From contig WOYN01000036.1 in assembly GCA_011620825.1 (NCBI GenBank), positions 1 to 21,512 on the forward strand: DNA of 21,512 bases, in the 5' to 3' direction. This stretch comes from Candidatus Methanomethylophilaceae archaeon. GTDB lineage: Archaea; Thermoplasmatota; Thermoplasmata; Methanomassiliicoccales; Methanomethylophilaceae. This document shows positions 14,490-21,512 of this stretch, one piece after another. Made by a program: the position numbers and the translations under genes. The first letter of the stretch is position 1. The number at the start of each line of letters is the position of its first letter. Under the pieces are notes generated by a model. The model saw only the letters and a list, made by a program, of their open reading frames with translations, did not search any database and was not told where the DNA came from.

Positions 14490-15944
14490 ATGGCCAAGAA
14501 AGACACCATGAATGCCCTGATAAGGCGCGGGATCAGCGAGGAGGCCGCCGCGCTGCTGATGACCAAGTACAACACCCTCGGAGATGTGGAAGCGATATCC
14601 CAGGGAGACATCGAGGACCTTGGGATATCTTCCGAGGAGGCCGAATCCATCGTTATGAAACTCTCCAAACGCCCTTCACGCACCACCACCGCAAAGGTGA
14701 AGAAAGAGATCGAGGAGGCCGTACCGGCTTTCACCGCGAAGGAGATCACGCGCACGCACCACCGAACCCCGGAGCAGACGATGCTCCTGGATGTGGCCAG
14801 GTCCAAGGGATATGCGTTCCCGATGAAGATCATCTCCGACATAGCATCCCGTATTGCCGGGAACGACTTCAGCGAAGATGTCTGCGAAAAGCTCGTGGAC
14901 AGGGCATGGGACATGTACACATCCCACCTCATGGACCAGAACGAGTCCGCGGGTGTCATGGCGGCCCACTCGATAGGCGAGCCGGGCACTCAGATGAACA
15001 TGCGTACCTTCCACTATGCGGGAGTCGCCAACATCAACGTTACACAGGGTCTTCCGAGGCTCATCGAGATCGTTGATGCCAGGCGTGTTCCGAGCACGCC
15101 GTCGATGGAGGTCCCTCTTCTGGGGATCGCCGCCGAGGACGAAAGCGTCGCACGTCACGTAGCTTCGGAGATCGAGATGACCGTGCTTACGGACGTCGCC
15201 GAGATATCCACGGACGTTACGAACATGCGCATCATCATCGCGCCCAGTGCCCACAAGATGGACAAGCGCGGTGTGACCATAGACGAGATGTTCGAAAAAC
15301 TGAACAAGATAAAAGCCGTTCGCGGTCTGATCGAAAAGACGGATTTCAGTATAACGATAACGTCCGATCTGCAGTCGTTCAAAAAACTGCAGACCATGTA
15401 CGACTCCATAAAGAACGCCAAAATAAAAGGCATCGACGGAATCGCCAGAGCGGTCCTCAGCAAAAGCAAGGACACCGGCAGGTACGAGATAGTCACCGAA
15501 GGCAGCAACCTGAAGGAAGTCCTGAAGGTCGAAGGGGTCGATTCGCCGAATGTCATGACAAACAGCATATTGGAGGTGGCAGACGTTCTGGGGATCGAGG
15601 CGGCCAGGAATGCGATCATACATGAGGCCGGAGAGACGCTGGGAGAAGCAGGATTGGACGTAGACATAAGGCACATCATGCTGGTAGCAGATCTGATGAC
15701 CAACGACGGATCGGTCAAGGCCATCGGAAGGCACGGAGTGTCCGGAAAGAAGTCGTCGGTGCTCGCGAGGGCAGCGTTCGAGATAACCGCAGCCCACCTG
15801 CTGCATGCGGCAATGGTGGGAGAGGTCGATCACCTTGAAGGTGTGACGGAAAACATCATAGTGGGACAGCCGGTGACGCTAGGAACCGGCGCCGTAAACC
15901 TGATTTATACACCCAGGAAAAGAATGAAGGGGGATGAAGAATGA
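14490..15944 (+). CDS. rpoA2: RNA polymerase subunit A'' with N-terminal helix-hairpin-helix extension
   Basis: A 484-residue C-terminal part of the split largest subunit, carrying the trigger loop and cleft/jaw. The core starts near residue 107; the trigger-loop region is at 157-178 (AAHSIGEPGTQMNMRTFHYA), followed by GLPRLIEIVDARRVPSTPSM and, near the end, GVSGKKSSVLARAAFE and VTLGTGAVNLIY. Two near-invariant positions differ: H160 replaces Gln of AAQSIGEP, and N170 replaces Thr of QMT. Residues 7-58 form a helix-hairpin-helix-like unit (LIRRGISEEAAALLMTKY then DIEDLGISSEEAESIVMKL), joined by a basic linker. A'' subunits I know are near 390 residues and begin close to the core, so this is an added domain. 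It overlaps rpl30e by 4 bases. Confidence 0.95.
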   Translation: MAKKDTMNALIRRGISEEAAALLMTKYNTLGDVEAISQGDIEDLGISSEEAESIVMKLSKRPSRTTTAKVKKEIEEAVPAFTAKEITRTHHRTPEQTMLLDVARSKGYAFPMKIISDIASRIAGNDFSEDVCEKLVDRAWDMYTSHLMDQNESAGVMAAHSIGEPGTQMNMRTFHYAGVANINVTQGLPRLIEIVDARRVPSTPSMEVPLLGIAAEDESVARHVASEIEMTVLTDVAEISTDVTNMRIIIAPSAHKMDKRGVTIDEMFEKLNKIKAVRGLIEKTDFSITITSDLQSFKKLQTMYDSIKNAKIKGIDGIARAVLSKSKDTGRYEIVTEGSNLKEVLKVEGVDSPNVMTNSILEVADVLGIEAARNAIIHEAGETLGEAGLDVDIRHIMLVADLMTNDGSVKAIGRHGVSGKKSSVLARAAFEITAAHLLHAAMVGEVDHLEGVTENIIVGQPVTLGTGAVNLIYTPRKRMKGDEE

Positions 15945-16228
15945 GCGAAGAAAAAGTCGATATAAGCAGAGCGCTGAAATCGGCCATTACCACAGGTAAG
16001 GTCGAGTTCGGAGTAGACCAGACGGAGAAGGCCATAAGAGCGGGCAAGGCCCAGATGATAGTATTGGCCAGAAACTGCCCCAGCGAATCGCTGAAAGGAG
16101 AGGTAGGCGTGAAGGTCCACATCTACGATGGCAATAACATGGAGCTCGGAGCTCTTTGCGGAAAGCCCTTCTCGGTCTCGGCGCTGGCCGTCATCGACAA
16201 AGGCACATCAAACATACTTACGCTGTGA
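15941..16228 (+). CDS. rpl30e: Ribosomal protein L30e
   Basis: A 95-residue protein of the L7Ae/L30e fold, a component of the large ribosomal subunit. Key features are the N-terminal ISRALKSAITTGKVEFGVDQ, AIRAGKAQMIVLARNCP, and the C-terminal CGKPFSVSALAVIDKG, all typical of archaeal L30e. The length is normal. ATG overlaps the rpoA2 stop by 4 bases and a G-rich GGGGGATG lies just upstream. L30e following rpoA2 and preceding a nusA-like gene is the standard archaeal order. Confidence 0.95.
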   Translation: MSEEKVDISRALKSAITTGKVEFGVDQTEKAIRAGKAQMIVLARNCPSESLKGEVGVKVHIYDGNNMELGALCGKPFSVSALAVIDKGTSNILTL

Positions 16229-16233
16229 GTAAA

Positions 16234-16662
16234 ATGCCTGCAGAGATAGTCATCACAGAGGATACCCTCAGGTACATCGCGCTGTTCCAGGAGGTGACCC
16301 ACACGAATGCGGTGGATTGCATGGACACTCCGGACAAGCTCGTCTTCGTGGTCGAGGCGGGACAGGGCAACATAGCGGTGGGCAAGAAAGGGGATCATAT
16401 GATCAGACTGAAGGACCTTACCGGGAAGAACATCCAGGTCGTCGAGCACTCGGCAGACCCGGAGCAGTTCGTAATGAATGTCTTCCACATCTACAATCCT
16501 CAGAAGGTCACGATAGAGAAACGCGGGGAGATCACCCACGCTACCGTCACGGTAGATCCGGAGCTCAAGGGCAGGGCTATAGGGAAAGAGGGCAAGAACC
16601 TCCGCATAGCCAGAGATATCGTGAACAGACATCACGACATACAGAGTCTAAGCGTAGACTGA
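16234..16662 (+). CDS. nusA: NusA-like KH-domain transcription factor
   Basis: A 142-residue archaeal NusA homologue with two KH RNA-binding domains and without the N-terminal polymerase-binding part of bacterial NusA. The first GxxG loop is in AVGKKGDHMIRLKDLTGK and the second in GRAIGKEGKNLRIARDIV. It probably acts in transcription elongation or termination. I use ATG 16234; GTG 16225 would overlap the rpl30e stop and add three residues, and neither has a clear ribosome site. It is the last gene of the operon here: the next gene is convergent, so the common rps12-rps7-EF-2 continuation is missing at this site. Confidence 0.93.
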   Translation: MPAEIVITEDTLRYIALFQEVTHTNAVDCMDTPDKLVFVVEAGQGNIAVGKKGDHMIRLKDLTGKNIQVVEHSADPEQFVMNVFHIYNPQKVTIEKRGEITHATVTVDPELKGRAIGKEGKNLRIARDIVNRHHDIQSLSVD

Positions 16663-16702
16663 TCCCTCCCCCAGGGGTCGTCTCCGGGGTGAAACCTGTT
16701 AA

Positions 16703-17779
16703 TCAGCCACGGGCGTGGTGGCCGAGAGGCACCCTCTCGACCTCCAGCCTGTCCGCGGTCGGATATTCTTCTATGAGGTAGCACTTGTAAGGCAGCTCGT
16801 CCGCAAGCTCCTGCAGCACCCAGGAGGCCGCCTCCATCCTATTGCGTTTTCTGTCGATGAAGAGCAGGGCTTCCGGAACTTCATATTTCGTCATCAGCAA
16901 CGCTGCCGCTTCGTCGAGGTCGTCCGCGTAAAGAATCCCTCTGAGGACCGTGCCTTCCTCTGTAACGACATCATATTCCTTCGCGGTGTTGTTCGCCATG
17001 CGTATCAGACGGCGCCTGAGCTGTATGCCGTCTTTGAAAGAGGAGGAGCAGAAATGAATCCTCCTGCCACGGTTCAAAGCAATAAGTGCCAGTGCGGTTT
17101 CTTCCGATCCCCTGATCGCTGAAGATATGTCGTCTTTCAGCTTGTATTTGTTCTCTTTCATCATATCCCAGTTGCTTTCCGAGAACTCGAGCTCGTTCAG
17201 GTTGACGAAAGAAACGCCGGCCGAGAAAGCGCGGGATATCATCGAGTTCAGATCCTTCTCGCGCCCCGGAAGGGCGGGGACCTCTATGCCGACCTCCAGA
17301 CCCCCTATTGAAACGATCTTCTCCAGGTCTTTGGTATCGAAGTTCCCCCATTCGCTGTTGCGGGGATGGAACCTGACCTCGTCAAGACCGGCTTCCCTGA
17401 GCAGTTTTATTTTGTCTGGGTCTATTGTCGAGGTATACAGGTGGATATGATGTTTCGGACCGAAGTGCTCCTTCAGCATCTGTATGTAATGCACAGTGCG
17501 ATCCATGTCGCAGAGCGGGTCGCCGCCGGTTACACCGGTCCCCATGGCGTCCATGGCCTCCGCCTCGCCGATTATTTCCGCGTCGGAGAGCGCCCTAAGC
17601 TCATTGGCGAATGTGCCAGCATTTCCCTTTTTTTCCAACGATACAGGGCAGTACGGGCATCCGGTATAGCATATCCCGGTAACGAAAAGTACCATCTTCG
17701 AACCTTCGGAGCAAAGAAGGCACCCCTTAGCGAGTTTGCCGTCGGCCGCGGAACCGCACTCCAACCTCCTTACAGTCAT
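16703..17779 (-). CDS. Uncharacterised archaeal radical SAM protein (COG2108-like)
   Basis: A 358-residue radical SAM enzyme related to pyruvate formate-lyase activating proteins. The cluster motif is C37-x3-C41-x2-C44 (CYTGCPYC), followed by GNAG and the glycine-rich VTGGDPL at about 83-89 that contacts S-adenosylmethionine. An extra CxxC pair, C20/C23, precedes it by 13 residues and may bind a second metal or cluster; this arrangement fits the archaeal family COG2108, of unknown substrate. After the barrel, residues about 240-358 form a family-specific region without cysteine clusters. The start is ATG 17779; the only AT-rich element in the 53-base gap to pyrF is about 25 bases upstream, suggesting a leaderless message. 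It ends 40 bases from the nusA stop, convergently. Confidence 0.82.
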   Translation of the reverse strand: MTVRRLECGSAADGKLAKGCLLCSEGSKMVLFVTGICYTGCPYCPVSLEKKGNAGTFANELRALSDAEIIGEAEAMDAMGTGVTGGDPLCDMDRTVHYIQMLKEHFGPKHHIHLYTSTIDPDKIKLLREAGLDEVRFHPRNSEWGNFDTKDLEKIVSIGGLEVGIEVPALPGREKDLNSMISRAFSAGVSFVNLNELEFSESNWDMMKENKYKLKDDISSAIRGSEETALALIALNRGRRIHFCSSSFKDGIQLRRRLIRMANNTAKEYDVVTEEGTVLRGILYADDLDEAAALLMTKYEVPEALLFIDRKRNRMEAASWVLQELADELPYKCYLIEEYPTADRLEVERVPLGHHARG

Positions 17780-17799
17780 GAACGTAAACCGCTCCGACG

Positions 17800-17808
17800 T
17801 TTTATTAA
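17800..17808. promoter_or_regulatory. TATA-like element shared by the radical SAM gene and pyrF
   Basis: TTTTATTAA is centred about 25 bases from the radical SAM start and 29 bases from the pyrF start. It is the only AT-rich piece in the 53-base gap. Both genes would then be leaderless or nearly so. Confidence 0.5.
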
Positions 17809-17832
17809 CTCTCCCTGAGCTATCGGGAAACT

Positions 17833-18486
17833 ATGAAAAAGGACACTCGTTTGGTCCTCGCTTTAGACGAGACCGATGGCAAAAAGGCATTGGCGATAGC
17901 CGATGCGGTATCTGACTGTGTGGATGCAGTGAAGATCAACTGGCCGCTGGTACTTTCTTCCGGTCCGGAAATGATAGACAAGCTGGCCGAACACAATGAC
18001 GTCATCTGCGACTTCAAGGTCGCCGATATACCCAACACCGTTCGACTTATCGTGGAGAACTGTGTCTCACGCGGGGCCGCGGCGATCATCGTTCACGCAT
18101 TCACAGGCGACGACTCCCTGGCGGCAGCAGTGGCGGCAGCAGGAACCGACGCCGAGATATTCGCCGTGACGGAGATGAGCCACCCAGGGGGGCAGATATT
18201 CACTGCAAAACATGCGGTCGAAATGGCCGAGATGGGAGTCAGATGCGGGGCATCCGGGTTCATTGCACCGGCAACAAGGCCCGACGGCATCGCGGCAATC
18301 CGGTCTGTCGTAGGGAAAAAGACCATCCTTTCGCCAGGTGTCGGCGCCCAAGGCGGAAGCGTGGCGTCGGCGATTTCGGCAGGCGCCGACTATGTAATAG
18401 TCGGGCGCTCGATATACACGTCCAAGGACCCGAGGTCCGTCGCAAAAAAACTATGCGACGAAGTAGAGCGGTGCGCGGACCTCTGA
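17833..18486 (+). CDS. pyrF: Orotidine-5'-phosphate decarboxylase
   Basis: A 217-residue TIM-barrel enzyme that converts OMP to UMP, the last step of pyrimidine synthesis. The catalytic set is complete: K34 in DAVKINW, then D60, K62 and D65 in DFKVADIPNT. The phosphate-binding C-terminal loops SPGVGAQGG and YVIVGRSIY are also present. The length is normal for archaeal enzymes. The start ATG 17833 is close to a TATA-like element at 17800-17808. It is divergent from the radical SAM gene; no other pyrimidine gene is in the window. Confidence 0.95.
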   Translation: MKKDTRLVLALDETDGKKALAIADAVSDCVDAVKINWPLVLSSGPEMIDKLAEHNDVICDFKVADIPNTVRLIVENCVSRGAAAIIVHAFTGDDSLAAAVAAAGTDAEIFAVTEMSHPGGQIFTAKHAVEMAEMGVRCGASGFIAPATRPDGIAAIRSVVGKKTILSPGVGAQGGSVASAISAGADYVIVGRSIYTSKDPRSVAKKLCDEVERCADL

Positions 18487-18512
18487 ATTTATAATGGGCA
18501 CGCACCCGTAAA

Positions 18513-18524
18513 CCTATAAATAGG
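18513..18524 (+). promoter_or_regulatory. Promoter (TATA box) of the STT3-like gene
   Basis: CCTATAAATAGG matches the archaeal TATA box. Start of transcription about 25 bases on (near 18544) would give a short leader containing the ribosome site GGACGGAG at 18552-18559, which is 9 bases before ATG 18569. Confidence 0.65.
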
Positions 18525-18568
18525 CAATCAAACATCAATCGCCACCTTAAAGGACGGAGACCCTTATA

Positions 18569-21512
18569 ATGCGTAAATTCGGAAAGGCAAAATCTTCCCA
18601 GGAGACTGAGAAGAGGGTCCTGGCCACCAAAGACGGCGGCGAAGGATCTTGGATAAAAAGACACTGGCTCCTGCTGACGCTTCTTCTGATAGTTGCGCTG
18701 GCGATCGCCGTCAGGACAGTCTTCTCGTTCGGTATATCCGCGGGAAGCAACTTCGCCCTGTCAGGCGCGGGGTCATCTGAACACCAGCACACGATCGAGA
18801 ACATCCTTACGGGCGCATTCGGGCTTTCCGACCCCTCGCTCAACTACCCGTACGGCGGAACCTCGGTCCAACCTCCGCTGGTCGACTTCATATTGGCGTT
18901 CTTCGCATGGGCGGCCACGTTGCTGGGAGTATCCGTCCCTACCGCAGCCGCAGGCGCGCTCGCGTTCTCCGGTCCAATAGCGGCGGCGATATCATGCGTC
19001 CTCGTGTACATCCTGGGAAAGGAGATGTTCGACAGGACCGTAGGTCTCGTCTCCGCGCTTCTGTTCGCCACCCTTCCGCTGCCAATCGTGATGTCTGTGT
19101 TCTCCAACGGGAACGAGATGAGCATCGTCGTGATGTTCTTCGTGGCGGCCATGCTTTTCATGGCCAGGGCGATGAACGCCCTCGACAGCGGCCGTGAGGC
19201 AGGTATAAAAGGTGCATTCTCCAAGGGAGTTCTGAAATACACCATACCCGCAGGCCTTCTGTTCGCGGCGATAGCGCTTTCATGGAACGGATTCCGCATG
19301 ATCATCGTCATGCTGGTGTTCCTAATGGTCGCCCAGGCGGTATTCGCGCGCCTCAAGGACCGCGACTTCGGTGCGATTTTCGGCTCGTATCTCACGATAA
19401 TAGTCATCGGGCTCGCGGTATCGGTCCCCTACTATGTGGCCGCAGGCCTATTCTTCGCAGTGTTCACCGGACCTCTGACCATAGCGGTCATATCTGTCGC
19501 ATGCGTAGGATTGTTCTACGTTGTCAGGGCGAGGCCCAAAATACAGTCCATGCTCATCCCGGTGATCGTTGCCGCGGCTGCATTGGCGGTCCTTTATCTG
19601 GCTGTCCCTTGGCTGTTCAATGATGCAGTATACGGGAACCGGATCTATGAAACGTCGCTCCTAGCGTCGATCCTCCTGCCACAGCACATACCGATATCGT
19701 ACATGGCCACATTCTACGGCTGGGCTACAGTTTGGATGCCGTTCGTGATCTTCGCGTACATGCTTTACAGGTTCGGCAAGAAGGCTCATTCGGAGGCCTA
19801 TCTGATGTCGATGCTCTGGATCATCGGAGTTTTCGTGCTCAGCTGGCTGTCTTTCGAGAGCGCCATAATGGCCGGGGCGATGTATTCCATAGCGATCGCC
19901 GCGGTCATAGTCAAACTGATCCGCGGCGTCGACATGAGGACCTATTTGGCAACCATCAGGGGAGGCGGGTTCAAGGCAAGTCTTAAGAAGTTCCTGAAGC
20001 CCGAGCCCTTCATCTCTTTAATATGCGTCCTTTTGCTGGTAGTCGCGCCCAACGCCATGCTGGCCGCAGATGCAAGCATCTCTACCAACCAGGAGAGCGA
20101 TATGTCCACGGACTATCTGGGCGGCCTGGGATATTCCATCAACACCGAGGAAAGCGACCCCATGAACAAGGTCTGGGACACATACTCGGCCATATCTAAG
20201 GATGGGGCCATAGTCACATGGTTCCAGGACTCGTCCGCAGCGGTGGACAAAGGAGGATTCGTTTCTCTCACCAGCGATTCCGGACAGGGCGCATCGGCGG
20301 CGTCCAACATCATACTCGCAGAAGGTTCCGAGGGAGCACTTGCCGCAATGGCCATGCGCCTGATAATCGCAGACGGAACAGGAAGCTACTCCGACCTGAT
20401 AGACGCGGCCGGCCTTGGCGACCTGGAGTCGTTGATCAATGACCCGGCGGCCTGCAGGGACACGATCCTTAAGAACCCCGACGTCTACCCCGGGATATCG
20501 GGAGACCTCAGCGACGAGAACGCCGTTTATATCCGCACGGTGCAGTACATAACCGATAATCTGACAGAGCCAGAAGTCATAGGGTTCTACAATGATGTCT
20601 GCGACGAGCGCGGAGACGGCGGGATTGCGTACGTGGCTCTCAACGCGGGAATGATACCCCTCTACTACGGGGACGGTTCTTCGTTCTCGACACTGGCATA
20701 TCTAAACGACTACTCCGCTGACTCGAACGGCGCGTACACCAAGTTCTTCACATATGGATACAGCGGGGTCAGCTACACGGATGCGATGTACGAATCCTTC
20801 CTGTGGAAGGCCATCTTCGGCGTAACCGACGAATCGCCCGGCGTCACCAGCCTGGCATACGAACTCGCCTACAGCGACGGGACCGTCACCGCACAGCCCG
20901 GACTCGGGCTCAGCGGGTTCGAAGTGGAATACTGGCAGGTCAAATACAACCCCGACGGCGACGCAGAATTGAACGGCGACGGATGGGTCTACATGGACGG
21001 CTATGAGGCCATCGAACTGCAGAAGGCGAACGGCGGACTGATCAACTACTTCTCGAGCATCGTGCTTCTCAGGGTGTCGGACGCATCGGACGAGACCGCG
21101 GTCAGCGGCCAGCTCACTTACGACGGCGCAACGCCCCTCGAAGGCGCGAAGGTCGCTGTGTTCAAAGAGGATGAGAACGGAACACCCGTCCAGCGCTCCA
21201 CCTCCTTCACAGGTGCCGACGGTGTCTATTCGATAATGATTCCCACCTCCGGGAACTACGAGATCAAAGTATACACGGGGACCGATCTGACCGTCGGAGG
21301 CACGTTCATAGAGACGATCGCAGATCCAGAGGTCACGACGGACATAACCGCATCCACGATCTCCGGGACTGTGGCAGGCGTCACCGGCTCTGTGAAGGTC
21401 ACGGCCACGGGGCTGTATTCCGGAACGAGTGTGACGGTCGACTCTAATGACCGCGGCGAATACACGTTCCCGGCTATGCCCTCGGATAAATACACTGTAA
21501 CCGCGACTCTCG
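18569..21512 (+). CDS. STT3/AglB-like membrane protein with Ig-like repeats (3' end outside window)
   Basis: The frame is open for 981 residues and runs past the window edge. A short basic cytoplasmic tail (1-32) is followed by about 13-14 hydrophobic spans up to residue 500, then a large extracytoplasmic part, as in STT3/AglB oligosaccharyltransferases. The first outer loop (56-103) ends DPSLNYPYGGTSVQPPLVDF, a familiar STT3 pattern, and WNGF with an outer loop at 350-384 also fit. The catalytic motifs do not: the expected acidic D-x-YYH-type site reads GSSEHQH (68-74), the DHH-type site reads SNGNEMS (179-185), and WWDYG appears to be replaced by TWFQDSS (550-556). From 846 to the edge there are two carboxypeptidase-regulatory/Cna-B-like repeats. 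It may be a divergent transferase or a non-catalytic surface protein. The start ATG has GGACGGAG upstream. Confidence 0.72.
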   Translation, partial: MRKFGKAKSSQETEKRVLATKDGGEGSWIKRHWLLLTLLLIVALAIAVRTVFSFGISAGSNFALSGAGSSEHQHTIENILTGAFGLSDPSLNYPYGGTSVQPPLVDFILAFFAWAATLLGVSVPTAAAGALAFSGPIAAAISCVLVYILGKEMFDRTVGLVSALLFATLPLPIVMSVFSNGNEMSIVVMFFVAAMLFMARAMNALDSGREAGIKGAFSKGVLKYTIPAGLLFAAIALSWNGFRMIIVMLVFLMVAQAVFARLKDRDFGAIFGSYLTIIVIGLAVSVPYYVAAGLFFAVFTGPLTIAVISVACVGLFYVVRARPKIQSMLIPVIVAAAALAVLYLAVPWLFNDAVYGNRIYETSLLASILLPQHIPISYMATFYGWATVWMPFVIFAYMLYRFGKKAHSEAYLMSMLWIIGVFVLSWLSFESAIMAGAMYSIAIAAVIVKLIRGVDMRTYLATIRGGGFKASLKKFLKPEPFISLICVLLLVVAPNAMLAADASISTNQESDMSTDYLGGLGYSINTEESDPMNKVWDTYSAISKDGAIVTWFQDSSAAVDKGGFVSLTSDSGQGASAASNIILAEGSEGALAAMAMRLIIADGTGSYSDLIDAAGLGDLESLINDPAACRDTILKNPDVYPGISGDLSDENAVYIRTVQYITDNLTEPEVIGFYNDVCDERGDGGIAYVALNAGMIPLYYGDGSSFSTLAYLNDYSADSNGAYTKFFTYGYSGVSYTDAMYESFLWKAIFGVTDESPGVTSLAYELAYSDGTVTAQPGLGLSGFEVEYWQVKYNPDGDAELNGDGWVYMDGYEAIELQKANGGLINYFSSIVLLRVSDASDETAVSGQLTYDGATPLEGAKVAVFKEDENGTPVQRSTSFTGADGVYSIMIPTSGNYEIKVYTGTDLTVGGTFIETIADPEVTTDITASTISGTVAGVTGSVKVTATGLYSGTSVTVDSNDRGEYTFPAMPSDKYTVTATL

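Noticed and set aside
14676..15833. Long open frame opposite rpoA2
   Set aside because: Shadow frame of a conserved gene, with no domain signature.
16660..16702. Hairpin terminator in the C/G-rich gap after nusA
   Set aside because: CCCC and GGGG runs are present but no stable stem with a normal loop and no T-run follows.
1..21512. Insertion sequences, CRISPR arrays, phage genes
   Set aside because: No transposase-like frame, no regularly spaced repeats and no terminal inverted repeats were seen.

Overview
The window looks like a chromosomal stretch of an archaeon, most likely a member of the Thermoplasmatota and perhaps of the methanogenic order Methanomassiliicoccales. The direct signs of an archaeon are an archaeal RNA polymerase operon (rpoH-rpoB-rpoA1-rpoA2-rpl30e-nusA-like), a Cdc48 ATPase, a single-protein Elp3, the tail of the archaeal tRNA methylase Trm56, a split large subunit (A'/A''), TATA-type promoters and an STT3-like membrane protein. 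RpoB is one uninterrupted protein, which argues against the classical class I/II methanogens and haloarchaea, where it is split, and fits Thermoplasmatota. Almost every gene ends in TGA, one ends in TAA and none in TAG. That agrees with, but does not prove, a pyrrolysine-coding lineage. No methanogenesis gene is present, so the placement below phylum is an inference.

Layout. (1) 1-754: tail of trm56 overlapping an HD-domain hydrolase. (2) 681-965, minus strand: a small PRC-barrel protein. (3) 1037-5025, plus strand: thioredoxin, a thioredoxin-reductase-like flavoprotein, a Cys-containing HTH regulator, a winged-helix regulator behind a palindrome, a small beta-rich protein and Elp3, tightly packed with several 4-base ATGA overlaps. 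(4) 5018-7451, minus strand: a Cdc48/VAT-type double AAA ATPase followed by a second PRC-barrel protein. (5) 7627-7700: tRNA-Lys(UUU). (6) 7815-16662: the RNA polymerase operon, ending after the nusA-like gene without the usual rps12/rps7/EF-2 continuation. (7) 16703-17779 minus and 17833-18486 plus: a divergent pair, an uncharacterised radical SAM protein and orotidine-5'-phosphate decarboxylase. (8) 18569 to the window end: an STT3/AglB-like multi-membrane-span protein with a long extracytoplasmic part and Ig-like repeats, cut by the window edge.

The genes cover transcription (RNA polymerase), tRNA maturation (Trm56, Elp3, tRNA-Lys), thiol redox, protein unfolding (Cdc48) and surface biology (STT3-like protein). 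No mobile element, CRISPR array or phage gene was seen. The most interesting features are departures from conserved motifs in core machinery. The RNA polymerase has unusual residues at nearly invariant active-centre positions in RpoB and in the RpoA2 trigger-loop region, plus an extra helix-hairpin-helix domain on RpoA2. The thioredoxin reductase lacks a classical NADPH-binding motif. The STT3-like protein lacks recognisable catalytic motifs.
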